Position numbers and translations under genes: made by a program. A DNA stretch of 64,000 nucleotides, from assembly GCA_019351975.1 (NCBI GenBank), contig JABBOG010000012.1:1-64000 (forward strand), given 5' to 3'. The stretch comes from Acidobacteriota bacterium. Its GTDB lineage: Bacteria > Acidobacteriota > Terriglobia > Terriglobales > Acidobacteriaceae. Of the stretch, positions 8,591-18,434 are shown piece after piece (within the stretch, counting starts at the first letter, position 1; each line of letters opens with the position of its first letter). The notes under the pieces were generated by a model, which did not search any database, was not told the DNA's origin, and worked only from the letters and a program-made list of their open reading frames with translations.

Positions 8591-10015
8591 GTGACACCTC
8601 CTAAAGCACATGATCGGACCCATCAATTAGCTGCGGCGGTGGTTCGATCGCTCGCGTCCATTGTCCTCTGCGTCACGGCATCTCAAATACACGCACAATC
8701 GCCGCCACTTCCCGATCCGTTTCCCAGCACCTACAAGCCGATGCCACGCGTTGACACCGTGATTCAAAATGCCACGATATTCGATGGCATCGGCCACAAG
8801 CTTCTGCACGGAAGTATTCTTCTGCGCGATGGCAAAATCATCGCAGTTGGGCCTGCAATCCGCGCACCTGCCGGCACAAAAATTATCGATGCTCACGGTG
8901 GTTATCTGACTCCCGGCCTTATAGACGTTCACTCACACCTCGGCGATTTCGCAGCGCCGTACACGCTGCAGGATGCAAAAGTATCCGATGTAAACGAAGA
9001 AAGCGACCCCAACTCCGCCGAGGTTTGGGCACTGCACTCCATTCGCGTGCAGGATCCACAGTTCTCTCGTGTCCGCGCCGCAGGTGTCACCACCCTCCAG
9101 GTTCTTCCAGGCTCCAGCGATCTCTTCGGTGGCCGCGGCGTTGTTCTTAAGAACGTTCCTGCCGTTACGGTGCAGCAGATGGAATTTCCTGATGCAATGC
9201 CATCGCTCAAAATGGCCTGCGGCGAAAATCCAAAGTATACCTTCGGCCAGAAAGGAAAATTTCCTTCCAGCGAAATGGGGAACGTAGCCGGCTACAGGGA
9301 GGCATGGATCGCTGCAGCCGAGTACAAACGTACCTGGGATGACTACTACGCAAAGCACGATCCGACCCTCGCCCCACCTCCCCGCAATCTGAAACTTGAA
9401 ACCCTCGCAGCCGTTCTTCGCGGCCAGATTCTTGTCGATATGCATTGCTACCGTGCCGACGAGATGGCCATCATGATCGATGTCGCGAAAGAGTTCGGCT
9501 ACAAGATCAACGCGTTTCATCATGCTGTCGAAGCGTACAAGATCGTTCCGCTCCTCAAGCAGAACGGCGTCTGCGTTGCTGTCTGGGCCGACTGGTGGGG
9601 ATTCAAAGTAGAAGCCTTCGACGCCATTCGCACAAATGCCGCATTTGTGGACGCTGGTGGCGGTTGCGTCATGCTGCACTCGGATGCTCCCATCAGCGCC
9701 GAACATCTTCCTCAGGACGCGGCTCTCATCCTTGGCGCTGCCCGTCGCGTCGGCATCGATATCCCTGAAGAGCACGCCATCGAGTGGCTTACCATCAATC
9801 CGGCGAAGTCGCTCCGCCTCGACAGTAGGATCGGTGCACTTGAGCCCGGGAAGAATGCAGATGTCGTCCTCTGGTCTGGAGATCCTTTCAGCGTCTACAG
9901 CCGCGCTACGATGGTATTTCTTGATGGAGCCGTCATCTACGACCGTAACGATCCCGCCATGCAGCCCATCTCAGACTTCGATGTCGGACAGCCGGCGATG
10001 GAGCCACCGCAATGA
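8591..10015 (+). CDS. Secreted amidohydrolase (imidazolonepropionase/prolidase-like)
   Basis: A 474-aa metal-dependent amidohydrolase with an N-terminal signal peptide (RSLASIVLCVTASQIHAQ). The composite domain begins with the urease-type beta-sandwich (ATIFDGIGHKLLHGSILLRDGKI), then PGLIDVHSHLG, the HxH metal pair. Further metal or catalytic positions are visible as DMHCYRADE, NAFHHAVEAYK and MLHSDAP, the last holding the catalytic Asp, and the C-terminal LEPGKNADVVLWSGDPF closes the sandwich. It is probably periplasmic and cleaves a peptide-like or cyclic amide bond. The start is GTG. It overlaps the next gene by 4 bases (ATGA), so the two are translationally coupled. Confidence 0.88.
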   Translation: MTPPKAHDRTHQLAAAVVRSLASIVLCVTASQIHAQSPPLPDPFPSTYKPMPRVDTVIQNATIFDGIGHKLLHGSILLRDGKIIAVGPAIRAPAGTKIIDAHGGYLTPGLIDVHSHLGDFAAPYTLQDAKVSDVNEESDPNSAEVWALHSIRVQDPQFSRVRAAGVTTLQVLPGSSDLFGGRGVVLKNVPAVTVQQMEFPDAMPSLKMACGENPKYTFGQKGKFPSSEMGNVAGYREAWIAAAEYKRTWDDYYAKHDPTLAPPPRNLKLETLAAVLRGQILVDMHCYRADEMAIMIDVAKEFGYKINAFHHAVEAYKIVPLLKQNGVCVAVWADWWGFKVEAFDAIRTNAAFVDAGGGCVMLHSDAPISAEHLPQDAALILGAARRVGIDIPEEHAIEWLTINPAKSLRLDSRIGALEPGKNADVVLWSGDPFSVYSRATMVFLDGAVIYDRNDPAMQPISDFDVGQPAMEPPQ

Positions 10016-11313
10016 GCCTCAGCTACGGCCGCAGCGTATGGTCAAGTGTTCTTTGCCTGGCGAGCATATGCTGCCACGCACAATCGCTCGCTATCACTCA
10101 TGCTACCGCCTATCTTCATCCCGGACGTCCGCCGCTTCAAAACGCAACCATCCTCATCGTCAACGGGAAGATCGCTGCGGCCGGCGATAGCGTCCCTGTC
10201 CCTCAAGGAACGCGTACCATCGACGCACACCATCACATGGTCACACCGGGCCTCATGAACTCCGACAGCCAGCTAGGTCTGCTTGAGACCGGCACCGATG
10301 ACACGTCAGACTCAGCCGTAGCAACAGGACCTTTTGGTGCAGCCTTCGATGTGCAGTATGCCCTCAATCCGAATTCGACGCTTCTTCCCGTCGCGCGCGC
10401 GGACGGTCTTACCCGCGCCATGGTGATGCCCACAAATTCAGCAACGCCTCCCTTCGACGGGTTGGGCGCCGTGCTCTGTCTCAGCGAAGGCGCTGGCATA
10501 TTGGATCGCCCACACGCCGCCGTCGTCGCTACAGTCGGAGGCATGGTCGCCCCAGCGTCTGGCGGCTCACGCAGCGCGCAATGGATGCTCCTTCGCATGG
10601 CACTCGATGCATCTTCCGCGCATCTCAAGAGGCCCGTTCGAAACGCACCCGCAACATCCGGCCCATCCGCAACGCTGCTTAGCCCAACCAATCTTGCGGC
10701 GCTTACACCAGTCCTCGAACGCAAAATACCACTCGTCGTGAACGCAAGTCGCGAGTCCGATCTTCGGCAGGCGATCGCGCTTGTGGACGACTACAAGATA
10801 CGCGTCGTACTCGTCGGCGCGGACGAAGGCTGGCGCGTGGCACCGCTCCTGGCCTCTCACAATATCCCTGTCGTGCTCGATCCCTACGCGAGCACATCCG
10901 CCACCTACGATCAGACCGGCGCTCGTCTGGATAACGCCGCGATTCTCGATCGCGCAGGTGTGACCATCTCCTTCAAGGCAGCCTTCGTGCATGTTAGCTA
11001 CAACGCAGGCATCGCGATTCGCGAGGGCGCTGGAATCGCCGTCGCCAACGGCCTGCCATGGGCAGAAGCACTCAAAGCCCTCACGACCAATCCAGCCGTC
11101 ACATGGGGCATCGAGAATCACTACGGCACACTCGATGCAGGCAAAGATGCTGACATCGTCATCTGGGACGGTGATCCCCTGGAGCCATCCAGCGCTCCGA
11201 CGCTGGTTCTCATCCGAGGCCGGCAAGTCTCCCTCGAAACTCGCCAGACGCTGCTTGAGAAGCGCTATCGTCCAGCGCTCACTGCAAACCCCTTACCGCC
11301 CGACTATCACTAA
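10012..11313 (+). CDS. Amidohydrolase-like protein with missing metal ligands
   Basis: A 433-aa secreted protein (signal peptide ending CCHAQ) with the same layout as the preceding amidohydrolase: N-terminal sandwich (ATILIVNGKIAAAG), barrel, and C-terminal LDAGKDADIVIWDGDPLEP. Where the family has D-x-H-x-H after TPGL, this protein reads MNSDSQLG. The later His positions read VVNASRESD and VLVGADEGW, and the catalytic Asp motif is not evident. It is therefore probably not a metal-dependent hydrolase. Coupled translation with the intact upstream enzyme suggests a paired or heteromeric role. The alternative is that it is a decaying paralogue, but the frame is intact over its full length. Confidence 0.85.
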   Translation: MSLSYGRSVWSSVLCLASICCHAQSLAITHATAYLHPGRPPLQNATILIVNGKIAAAGDSVPVPQGTRTIDAHHHMVTPGLMNSDSQLGLLETGTDDTSDSAVATGPFGAAFDVQYALNPNSTLLPVARADGLTRAMVMPTNSATPPFDGLGAVLCLSEGAGILDRPHAAVVATVGGMVAPASGGSRSAQWMLLRMALDASSAHLKRPVRNAPATSGPSATLLSPTNLAALTPVLERKIPLVVNASRESDLRQAIALVDDYKIRVVLVGADEGWRVAPLLASHNIPVVLDPYASTSATYDQTGARLDNAAILDRAGVTISFKAAFVHVSYNAGIAIREGAGIAVANGLPWAEALKALTTNPAVTWGIENHYGTLDAGKDADIVIWDGDPLEPSSAPTLVLIRGRQVSLETRQTLLEKRYRPALTANPLPPDYH

Positions 11314-11322
11314 GGCTCCTCC

Positions 11323-14300
11323 ATGAAGTCTCTTCTCATCCTCGCCCTTAGCCTACCGTTCCTCGCTGCGTCTGCGGTATCCCCGTCCCCGCTCCATGCG
11401 CAACAATCCGCAACCATCCACGAAGAAGGCGACACACTTCCGCTGACTCCTTCTCGCCACATCAAATTCGACGAGCATCAGGGAACATGGGTCTCGCTCG
11501 ATGTATCACCGGACGGCAAAACAGTGATCTTCGAACTGCTCGGCGACATCTATCAAATGGCCGTCAGCGGCGGTGAAGCTCACTGCATCATCTGCGGACT
11601 TCCCTTTGACTCGCAGCCAACCTTCTCCCCCGACGGCACCGCGATAGCCTTCGTCAGCGACCGCTCCGGCGAAGAGAATCTATGGATCGCACGCCCCGAC
11701 GGGTCTCATCCACGACAGATCTCCGCCCTCACAGACAACAGCGTGTTCATCTCACCCGCGTGGTCTGCAGACGGCAAATCCATTTATATCTCCCGCTTCA
11801 ATCCCGACATCAATGCCTTCCAACTCTTTCGCTATACCGTAGCCGACTCTCACGTCGATCAGCTCACGTTTGCAAAACCAACGCCATCCACTCCCAAGGA
11901 GTTCCGTAACAGCGCGCTCGGCGCGGCACCCTCGCCTGACGGCCATTACCTCTACTACGCAGCAAAGACCGGCCTCGGGTTTGACGACGACAACACCTTT
12001 CCGCTCTGGCATATCGTCCGCCGCAACCTCGCCACCGGCGAAGAGAACAGCGTCGTTCATGCGCAAGGCAGCGCCTTCCGTCCGCAGGTCTCACCCGACG
12101 GCAAATCTCTCGTTTACGCCACTCGCTTTCAGGGAAGGACCGGCCTGCGAATCCGCAGCCTCGTCACAGACGAAGATCACTGGCTGCTCTATCCCATCCA
12201 ACGCGATGATCAGGAGACCAGCGCCTCACGCGATCTCCTTCCGCGTTACACATTCACACCGGACAGCCAATCTATCCTGATCAACTTTGGCGGCCTCATT
12301 CATCGGTTCGATATCACAACACACACCCTCACCACGCTTCCTTTCGTCGCGCATGTCAATCTCCCCATGGGCCCCTATCTGCGCCAGGACATCCGCGAAG
12401 ACCTGGGGCCTGTCCGCGCGCGCATCATCCAAACGCCCTCGCAAAGCCCGGACGGAACGCAACTCGTCTTTTCCGCGCTCACCCACATCTACGTCATGTC
12501 CTTTGCCGAAAACAAGCCGCGCCGTCTCACGCAATCCTCACAACCGGAGTTCGACCCGTCGTGGTCTCCCGACGGCCGCTCGATCGTTTACGTCACATGG
12601 ACCGCCATCGACGGAGGCAACATCTGGTGTGCAAATGCAGACGGCTCCGGCGAACCCACACGGCTCACCGACCATCCCGACCTCTATCGCAATCCCGTCT
12701 TCTCGCCCGACGGAAAATCGATCCTCGCACTTCGCTCCAGCAACTACGAATACAACCACACGTACATGGAGTTCAGCCCCTTCCAGTCCGACGCGATCGA
12801 GCTTCCCTCCGCAGGCGGCCCCGCCACAGTGCTTGCATCCGGCATCCTAGGCAACATCCCGCAATTCACCAGCAAGCCCGGCAGCGTCTATCTTAACTTT
12901 GCCGATGGCCTCTACAAGATTCCGCTCAACGGCGCACCCAAACATCGAGCCCTCAGAGTGACAGGTCCCACCTGGTACTTCGTCGATGGAACAGCCGACG
13001 CCGACGCAATTAAAATCAGCCCCGATGGACAGTGGGCACTCGCACAGATCACGGAGCAGCTTTACCTCCTCCATCTTCCCCATGGAACCACGCCATCCGG
13101 CAAGGAGTTTTCCATCGAGCTCGGCAAGCTCTCTCCCCTGGAGACAAGAATTACCTCCATCGGCGCCGACTTCTTCAACTGGGCCGACAGCGGTAAAACC
13201 ATCACCTGGGCCATCGGCTCGACCTACTTCCAACAGTCCCTCGCATCCGTCCTGAGCAGCCACCTCAACCCCCTTGTCACAGCAGAGGATCAGCGCCCCA
13301 ACGTTCACCTCACCTCCATCTCCGTAGAGGTTCCTCGCGACACACCCCACGGACAGCTCGTTCTCCGCGGTGCCACCGCCATCACCATGCGCGGCGCAGA
13401 GGTCATCCCCAACGCCGACATACTCATCCTCGACAACCACATCGCCGCCATCGGCCCCACCGGCACGCTCACAATCCCTCCCGGCGCTACCATCCGCGAC
13501 GTCACTGGAAAATATATCCTTCCCGGCTTCACCGATGTCCATCTGCACTGGGCCGACGTACGGCGCGGAGAGCTCACGCGACTCGACCCCGGTTTTCTCT
13601 CTTCCCTCGCCTTCGGTATCACCTCAGCGCTTGACCCTTCCCCTTTGTCCATCGACATGCTCGCATATCAGGATCTTCTCGATGCAGGCATGATGACCGG
13701 CAGCCGTGTCTTCTCTACCGGCCCCGCCGTTTTTTCCTTCAATCAACTGCAGTCCGAGCAGCAGGCATACAACCTCGTCCGCCGGTACTCTGACTTCTAT
13801 CGGATACAGAACCTGAAGGAATACCGCACCGGCAATCGCATGCAGCGGGAGTGGCTCCTCGAAGCCACGCAATCGCTGCACATGCAGGCGACCACCGAAG
13901 GCGCGCTCGACATGAAGCTCGACATGACCCAGATTCAGGACGGCTTCCCTGGAAACGAGCACGCCTTCTCCGCCGTACCTATCGCAGACGACATCGTCCA
14001 ACTCTTCGCCCGCTCAGGCGTAAGCTACACCCCTACCCTCCAGATCAGTAACGGCGGCCTAGCCGCGCAGGAGTTCTACTACACCACGCAACCATCCCCC
14101 GACGCCATCAATACCGACCGCCGCCTTCGCCACTTCATGCCCGGCTTCTTCATCGACGCCAAAACCGAACGCCTTCGCTGGGCTCTCCCGCGCGAATACG
14201 CATTTCCTCTTGTCGCTGCGGGCGCAGCAAGCATCCAGCGCGCAGGCGGCCTCGTCGCCGTCGGCAGCCACGGTGAAATCCCCGGCCTCGGCTATCACCT

Positions 14301-14616
14301 CGAGCTTCAGGCGCTCGCAACCGGTGGCATGACGCCGATGGAGATCCTCCACGCAGCCACCCTCGGATCAAGCAAGACCATCGGTCGCGACAGCCAGTTT
14401 GGCAGCCTCGAAGCAGGCAAGTTCGCCGATCTCATCATCCTCGACAAAAACCCGCTGAGCGATATCAAAGACACCCTCTCCATCCATTACGTGATGAAGA
14501 ATGGCCGACTGTATGACAGCTACACCCTCAACGAGATCTGGCCCCAACCACGAACCCTTCCACCGCTCTGGTTTCAGAACGACACAGCAGGTATCTCTCC
14601 ATCATCCCAGCCATGA
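11323..14616 (+). CDS. Secreted TolB-like beta-propeller / amidohydrolase fusion
   Basis: A 1097-aa exported protein: signal peptide (LLILALSLPFLAASAV), then a WD40-like/PD40 propeller with repeated SPDG blades (for example LDVSPDGKTVIFE, TFSPDGTAIAFVSD, QVSPDGKSLVYATR, SWSPDGRSIVYVTW) over about residues 50-600, then an amidohydrolase domain from about 670. That domain shows TDVHLHW as the metal pair, SHGEIPGLG and LEAGKFADLIILDKNPL. The architecture is common in Acidobacteria and Bacteroidetes; the propeller may bind a peptide substrate. The gene follows the pseudo-amidohydrolase by 9 bases and ends the run. AAGG lies about 10 bases before the ATG. Confidence 0.9.
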   Translation: MKSLLILALSLPFLAASAVSPSPLHAQQSATIHEEGDTLPLTPSRHIKFDEHQGTWVSLDVSPDGKTVIFELLGDIYQMAVSGGEAHCIICGLPFDSQPTFSPDGTAIAFVSDRSGEENLWIARPDGSHPRQISALTDNSVFISPAWSADGKSIYISRFNPDINAFQLFRYTVADSHVDQLTFAKPTPSTPKEFRNSALGAAPSPDGHYLYYAAKTGLGFDDDNTFPLWHIVRRNLATGEENSVVHAQGSAFRPQVSPDGKSLVYATRFQGRTGLRIRSLVTDEDHWLLYPIQRDDQETSASRDLLPRYTFTPDSQSILINFGGLIHRFDITTHTLTTLPFVAHVNLPMGPYLRQDIREDLGPVRARIIQTPSQSPDGTQLVFSALTHIYVMSFAENKPRRLTQSSQPEFDPSWSPDGRSIVYVTWTAIDGGNIWCANADGSGEPTRLTDHPDLYRNPVFSPDGKSILALRSSNYEYNHTYMEFSPFQSDAIELPSAGGPATVLASGILGNIPQFTSKPGSVYLNFADGLYKIPLNGAPKHRALRVTGPTWYFVDGTADADAIKISPDGQWALAQITEQLYLLHLPHGTTPSGKEFSIELGKLSPLETRITSIGADFFNWADSGKTITWAIGSTYFQQSLASVLSSHLNPLVTAEDQRPNVHLTSISVEVPRDTPHGQLVLRGATAITMRGAEVIPNADILILDNHIAAIGPTGTLTIPPGATIRDVTGKYILPGFTDVHLHWADVRRGELTRLDPGFLSSLAFGITSALDPSPLSIDMLAYQDLLDAGMMTGSRVFSTGPAVFSFNQLQSEQQAYNLVRRYSDFYRIQNLKEYRTGNRMQREWLLEATQSLHMQATTEGALDMKLDMTQIQDGFPGNEHAFSAVPIADDIVQLFARSGVSYTPTLQISNGGLAAQEFYYTTQPSPDAINTDRRLRHFMPGFFIDAKTERLRWALPREYAFPLVAAGAASIQRAGGLVAVGSHGEIPGLGYHLELQALATGGMTPMEILHAATLGSSKTIGRDSQFGSLEAGKFADLIILDKNPLSDIKDTLSIHYVMKNGRLYDSYTLNEIWPQPRTLPPLWFQNDTAGISPSSQP

Positions 14617-14726
14617 CAACAATGCGCCTTCGTTAGCTGCTGATGGCCCTGCCGACGCCTAACCATGGATCACTCCTCATGAGTCAGGCGCCCGCAGCAG
14701 AACCCCGTTGTGTCGCGGCATCTTCC

Positions 14727-17700
14727 TCAGAACAGAATCTTCATCGCAAGCTGCGTATTGTACGGCTCACCCGAACCGATGCCGGGCGCTCCCTCCTGTA
14801 CGCCAATCGTCGATGTGCTCTGTCCAAACGTCGACCCATCACCAAGGCTGTTATTCGGCGGCGACAGGTTTATCCGGTTGAGAACATTGAACATCTCGAC
14901 ACGAAACTGCGCGCTCACCCGGTCCTTGTAAATCGGCGTTGTCTTCACCAGCGACAGATCCACATCCCCGAAGCCCGGCCCGTACACCTGATTGCGCCTC
15001 AGATTCCCGTAGGTGCCAACCGTCGGCTCGACAAAGCTGCTCGGATTCAGATACTGCACGTATGAATGTGCCTGCAAGGAACGATTGCTGTTCAGCGCCG
15101 GTCCGATGATGCTCGCGCGGTCTTCGTTCTCACTCGTGCCGCTGTTATTCTGACCGCTCAAAATATTAACCGGCTCTCCATCCTGGAACTTGAGCACACC
15201 ATTGACCTCCCAGCCATGCGTCAGCAGCTTAGGCCCACGCGCGTAGTGCGGAATCTCATAGGTGATATACGCTGAGAAGTGATTGCGGATATCAAAGTTT
15301 GAGTTACCCCAGTCTCCCTTCAGATCAGTCGAATTCTGCGGAAGAATGTTGAACGCGGTGGAGTCGTCCATGTTGTGGCTCCACGCATACGCAAACTGAG
15401 CCGTCAGCCCGTGCCACGCACTGCTCCGCAGCGTCACCTGCAGTGAGTTATAGCTCGCGGACGCAGCCGAGTTCAACTGGTTGATGATCCCGAAGTTAGG
15501 ATACTGACTGAAATATGGACGTGAGCATTGCTGATCATTTCCTGGTATCGTCGGTGTTGCTCCGCTAAACGCCGCCGGGCACGTCGCTGAGCTATACGGC
15601 ACAGCCACATTCAAGCTGTTCAGTGCTGGCTGGTTGATATCCTGCAACACGAGGTTATGGCGGCTGAGCGATCCTACATAGCCAATGTTCAACTGCCAGT
15701 TCGAACCAAAGCTCTGCTCCAGGTTCACCCCAAACAACTCCGCATACGGAGTCTTGAAGTTCGGCGTGACCGAGTAGATTGAAACCACATTGCTACCCGT
15801 TGGCTGACCCTCCGCCGGCGTGAATAACGGCGTAGCCGGGTTGCTGATCGTCCAAATCGGTGCAAGCGGGCTGGGCGCGCCACGAACGATCGACTCATTC
15901 GGCTCCGTTCCGGCGGGATTGTTGTTCACGCCGCCTGCTCCGTTGTTCGGAATGCCGATGTTGCCGAAGAAAGCCTGCCCAGCCGGCTGGTCAAAGTAAA
16001 TGCCATAGTTTGCACGCAGAACCAGACTCTCGTGCACCTGGTACGTGACGCCGATGCGCGGCGAAAAATCCAGCTTGTTGCTCTTGTAGAAGTACTGCTG
16101 CGAACCCTTTGCACCCGCCACGACCAGCCCGCCGTTGTTCGGCTCAAAGGTCGAAAGATTTGGCTCATTGGTATAAAACGGCTGCTGATAGTCGTAACGA
16201 ATGCCAAGATTCACATTCATCTTCGGCGTCACCTGCCACGAGTCCTCCGCAAACGTCGTTCCAGTGTGCGTATAAATGAACCGCTCTTCATTGCCCAGAA
16301 TATTGCTGTATTGGCTCGAGTACCCAGCAAGATAGTCCGCCAGATTCTGTACATTCGGATCCGAAATCGCCGTCGAGTTGGCCCACGGCCCAAGCACGCC
16401 GTTGGTCCCGAAGTAGAACGCTCCCAGTGCACCGAAGTTGTAATAAAGGTCGATATAAGCGCGCCGGTATTCCACGCCCAGGCGCACCTGGTGCTTGCCA
16501 ATGGTCCACGAGAGCGTGTCCGAAATATGCCCCGTAATATCGTTACGCCCAGACAAAGGCGTAATGCCGATCGAGTCGAAGCCGTTGATGCTAACCTGCG
16601 GTGATCCCGTCAGCGTCGATCCAGTATCCAGCCCCGTCATCGCCAGAACATCCTGGGTATGCACAGCATCCACAAAGCCCTGCGTGAAGAAGCTCGCACC
16701 GGCTGCAACCTGGTTGGTCAGGTTCGGACGCAAAATGTAATTCCACACCACATCATAGTTCTGGATGTGCGATGGTACCGTCTGAAAGTACTCCGGCAGA
16801 TAGCTGCAGACATAGATGCACTCGGGTGCATCAGCATACCCTTGACCGAAAAACCAGCGCGCCGACAAGTGGCTGCGCTCGCTGAAGTTGTTGTCCAATT
16901 TGACAACAAGGTTGTGGCTATAACCGCTCTGCGGCGCATTGCTGGAGTAGTTATTCGGCGTGCCTGGCAGATTCGCAATCACCGACGGATCCCACAGCGT
17001 ACTCAATATATTCTCGGAGATCTGGCTTGGCGCCACCGGAGCATACGTTCCATACGCCCCATTCGCGTTCGCCAGCACTGCCAGCGCCTCCTGCACATAC
17101 GCAGGCGACGGCTCAGTCACCGTATGCGACTCCCCAATGACAAACTTCTGCTCCTCGTAAGCGAGGAAGAAGAAGGTATGGTCCTTCCAGATCGGTCCGC
17201 CCACCGAGCCGCCATAGTTCTGGTTACGCAACGGCAGCGACGGCGAACCCGGCGCCGTGAACGGATTCGCCACCGCCAGCGCTTCATTGCGGTTGAAGTA
17301 GTACGCCGTTCCGTGCACCGCATTCGTGCCGGACTTCGTCGAAACATTCAGATTACCGCCGGGGCTCCGGCCCGTCTCGCTCTCGCCATTCGTCTGCAGC
17401 GAGTACTCATCGATCGCATCCATCGGATAGATGACTCCGGCAATCCCACTGATACCGCCCTGATTCACCGCATCCGCATTCAAGTACAAATCATTGTTGT
17501 CGGTTCCATCAATCGTGTAATTCACCTGGTCATTGCGCATGCCGTTCACAGAACCAGAGTTCCCGATGCCCGCGAACGCCACCGACGTCCCAAGCAGTTG
17601 CGTGAAATCGCGCCCGTCCAGCGGCACGTCCTGCAGCGCTTTACCATCCAGCACCGTCGTCTGCGTCGTAGAAGTCGTGTCGAGCGACAGAGCATTCGCC

Positions 17701-18074
17701 GCCACTTCCACCGTGGTCGCCGCCTGCGCAAGCGCCAGTTTGATCGGCAGCGTATACACCTTTCCAGCAATCACTGAAACGCCGCTCACATCGATGGTCT
17801 GGAAGCCAGCCGCCATCGCCGTAACCTTGTACGTGCCAAGCGGCAGATCGCTGAAGTTAAACTCGCCTGCACTGGAAGCCACAACGTTGTACACCGTGCC
17901 TGTCGAGGTCTCCGTCGCGACCACATGCGCCTGCGGAATATCCGCACCCGAAGGATCAGTGACAGTGCCATTGATGCTGCCACGGAACGTCTGTCCCAAC
18001 GACGCCGTAGAAAACAGCGACAAAACAACCAGCAGTGCCGAAGCGGCTACAAACCATTTCCTGAGCAGATTCAT
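14727..18074 (-). CDS. TonB-dependent receptor, Oar-like, with carboxypeptidase-regulatory domain
   Basis: A 1115-aa outer membrane protein. After a signal peptide (ASALLVVLSLFSTASLGQ) comes a CarboxypepD_reg beta-sandwich (FRGSINGTVTDPSGADIPQA), then a plug (TVLDGKALQDVPLDGRDFTQLL) and a long beta-barrel ending in the aromatic-type C-terminus AMKILF. Oar-like receptors of this length are expanded in Acidobacteria and are thought to import large or bound nutrients, often glycans or peptides, with TonB energy. The start at 18074 has a strong GGAGGAACG leader; the longer ORF from 18173 has none. It lies convergent to the amidohydrolase run, 110 bases away, so a functional link is possible but not shown. 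Confidence 0.92.
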   Translation of the reverse strand: MNLLRKWFVAASALLVVLSLFSTASLGQTFRGSINGTVTDPSGADIPQAHVVATETSTGTVYNVVASSAGEFNFSDLPLGTYKVTAMAAGFQTIDVSGVSVIAGKVYTLPIKLALAQAATTVEVAANALSLDTTSTTQTTVLDGKALQDVPLDGRDFTQLLGTSVAFAGIGNSGSVNGMRNDQVNYTIDGTDNNDLYLNADAVNQGGISGIAGVIYPMDAIDEYSLQTNGESETGRSPGGNLNVSTKSGTNAVHGTAYYFNRNEALAVANPFTAPGSPSLPLRNQNYGGSVGGPIWKDHTFFFLAYEEQKFVIGESHTVTEPSPAYVQEALAVLANANGAYGTYAPVAPSQISENILSTLWDPSVIANLPGTPNNYSSNAPQSGYSHNLVVKLDNNFSERSHLSARWFFGQGYADAPECIYVCSYLPEYFQTVPSHIQNYDVVWNYILRPNLTNQVAAGASFFTQGFVDAVHTQDVLAMTGLDTGSTLTGSPQVSINGFDSIGITPLSGRNDITGHISDTLSWTIGKHQVRLGVEYRRAYIDLYYNFGALGAFYFGTNGVLGPWANSTAISDPNVQNLADYLAGYSSQYSNILGNEERFIYTHTGTTFAEDSWQVTPKMNVNLGIRYDYQQPFYTNEPNLSTFEPNNGGLVVAGAKGSQQYFYKSNKLDFSPRIGVTYQVHESLVLRANYGIYFDQPAGQAFFGNIGIPNNGAGGVNNNPAGTEPNESIVRGAPSPLAPIWTISNPATPLFTPAEGQPTGSNVVSIYSVTPNFKTPYAELFGVNLEQSFGSNWQLNIGYVGSLSRHNLVLQDINQPALNSLNVAVPYSSATCPAAFSGATPTIPGNDQQCSRPYFSQYPNFGIINQLNSAASASYNSLQVTLRSSAWHGLTAQFAYAWSHNMDDSTAFNILPQNSTDLKGDWGNSNFDIRNHFSAYITYEIPHYARGPKLLTHGWEVNGVLKFQDGEPVNILSGQNNSGTSENEDRASIIGPALNSNRSLQAHSYVQYLNPSSFVEPTVGTYGNLRRNQVYGPGFGDVDLSLVKTTPIYKDRVSAQFRVEMFNVLNRINLSPPNNSLGDGSTFGQSTSTIGVQEGAPGIGSGEPYNTQLAMKILF

Positions 18075-18434
18075 CGTTCCTCCATAAATGATGCAGCGAT
18101 GCGGACCATCTTGCTGAAGCGAATTCCTGCTCCGCAGACGGTTGATGTACGTAGTGAATGACTGAACAAGCAAGCTGCACGGAGCAGCTCACAGATATTG
18201 CAGTTTGATACAGCCCGGCAACGTCATGAACAACAGGTGACGCAACAGCAAAAAATCAAACATTCGCTTCGGGCGCCTTTGCAAGATCAACAACAACCGC
18301 GCAGCCTTGAAGCTTGATGCAACATGGAATGAAATGCAGCATACCACATATCGTCAGAGTTGCAGCCCCCATCACCGCGCCACACCCCAACCTCACCCTG
18401 TGGACGCACGGCTCCGCATCCATCCCGCGCCCAC
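18075..18434. other. Intergenic region upstream of the TonB receptor and downstream of dedA
   Basis: About 360 bases. It should carry the promoter of the receptor gene. A short perfect stem (AGCTGC / GCAGCT, 18173-18189) is visible. Several ORFs cross it but look like shadows. I see no gene. Confidence 0.4.

Noticed and set aside
16659-17777. 372-aa + strand ORF inside the TonB receptor
   Set aside because: Arg/His-rich antisense shadow of the receptor gene.
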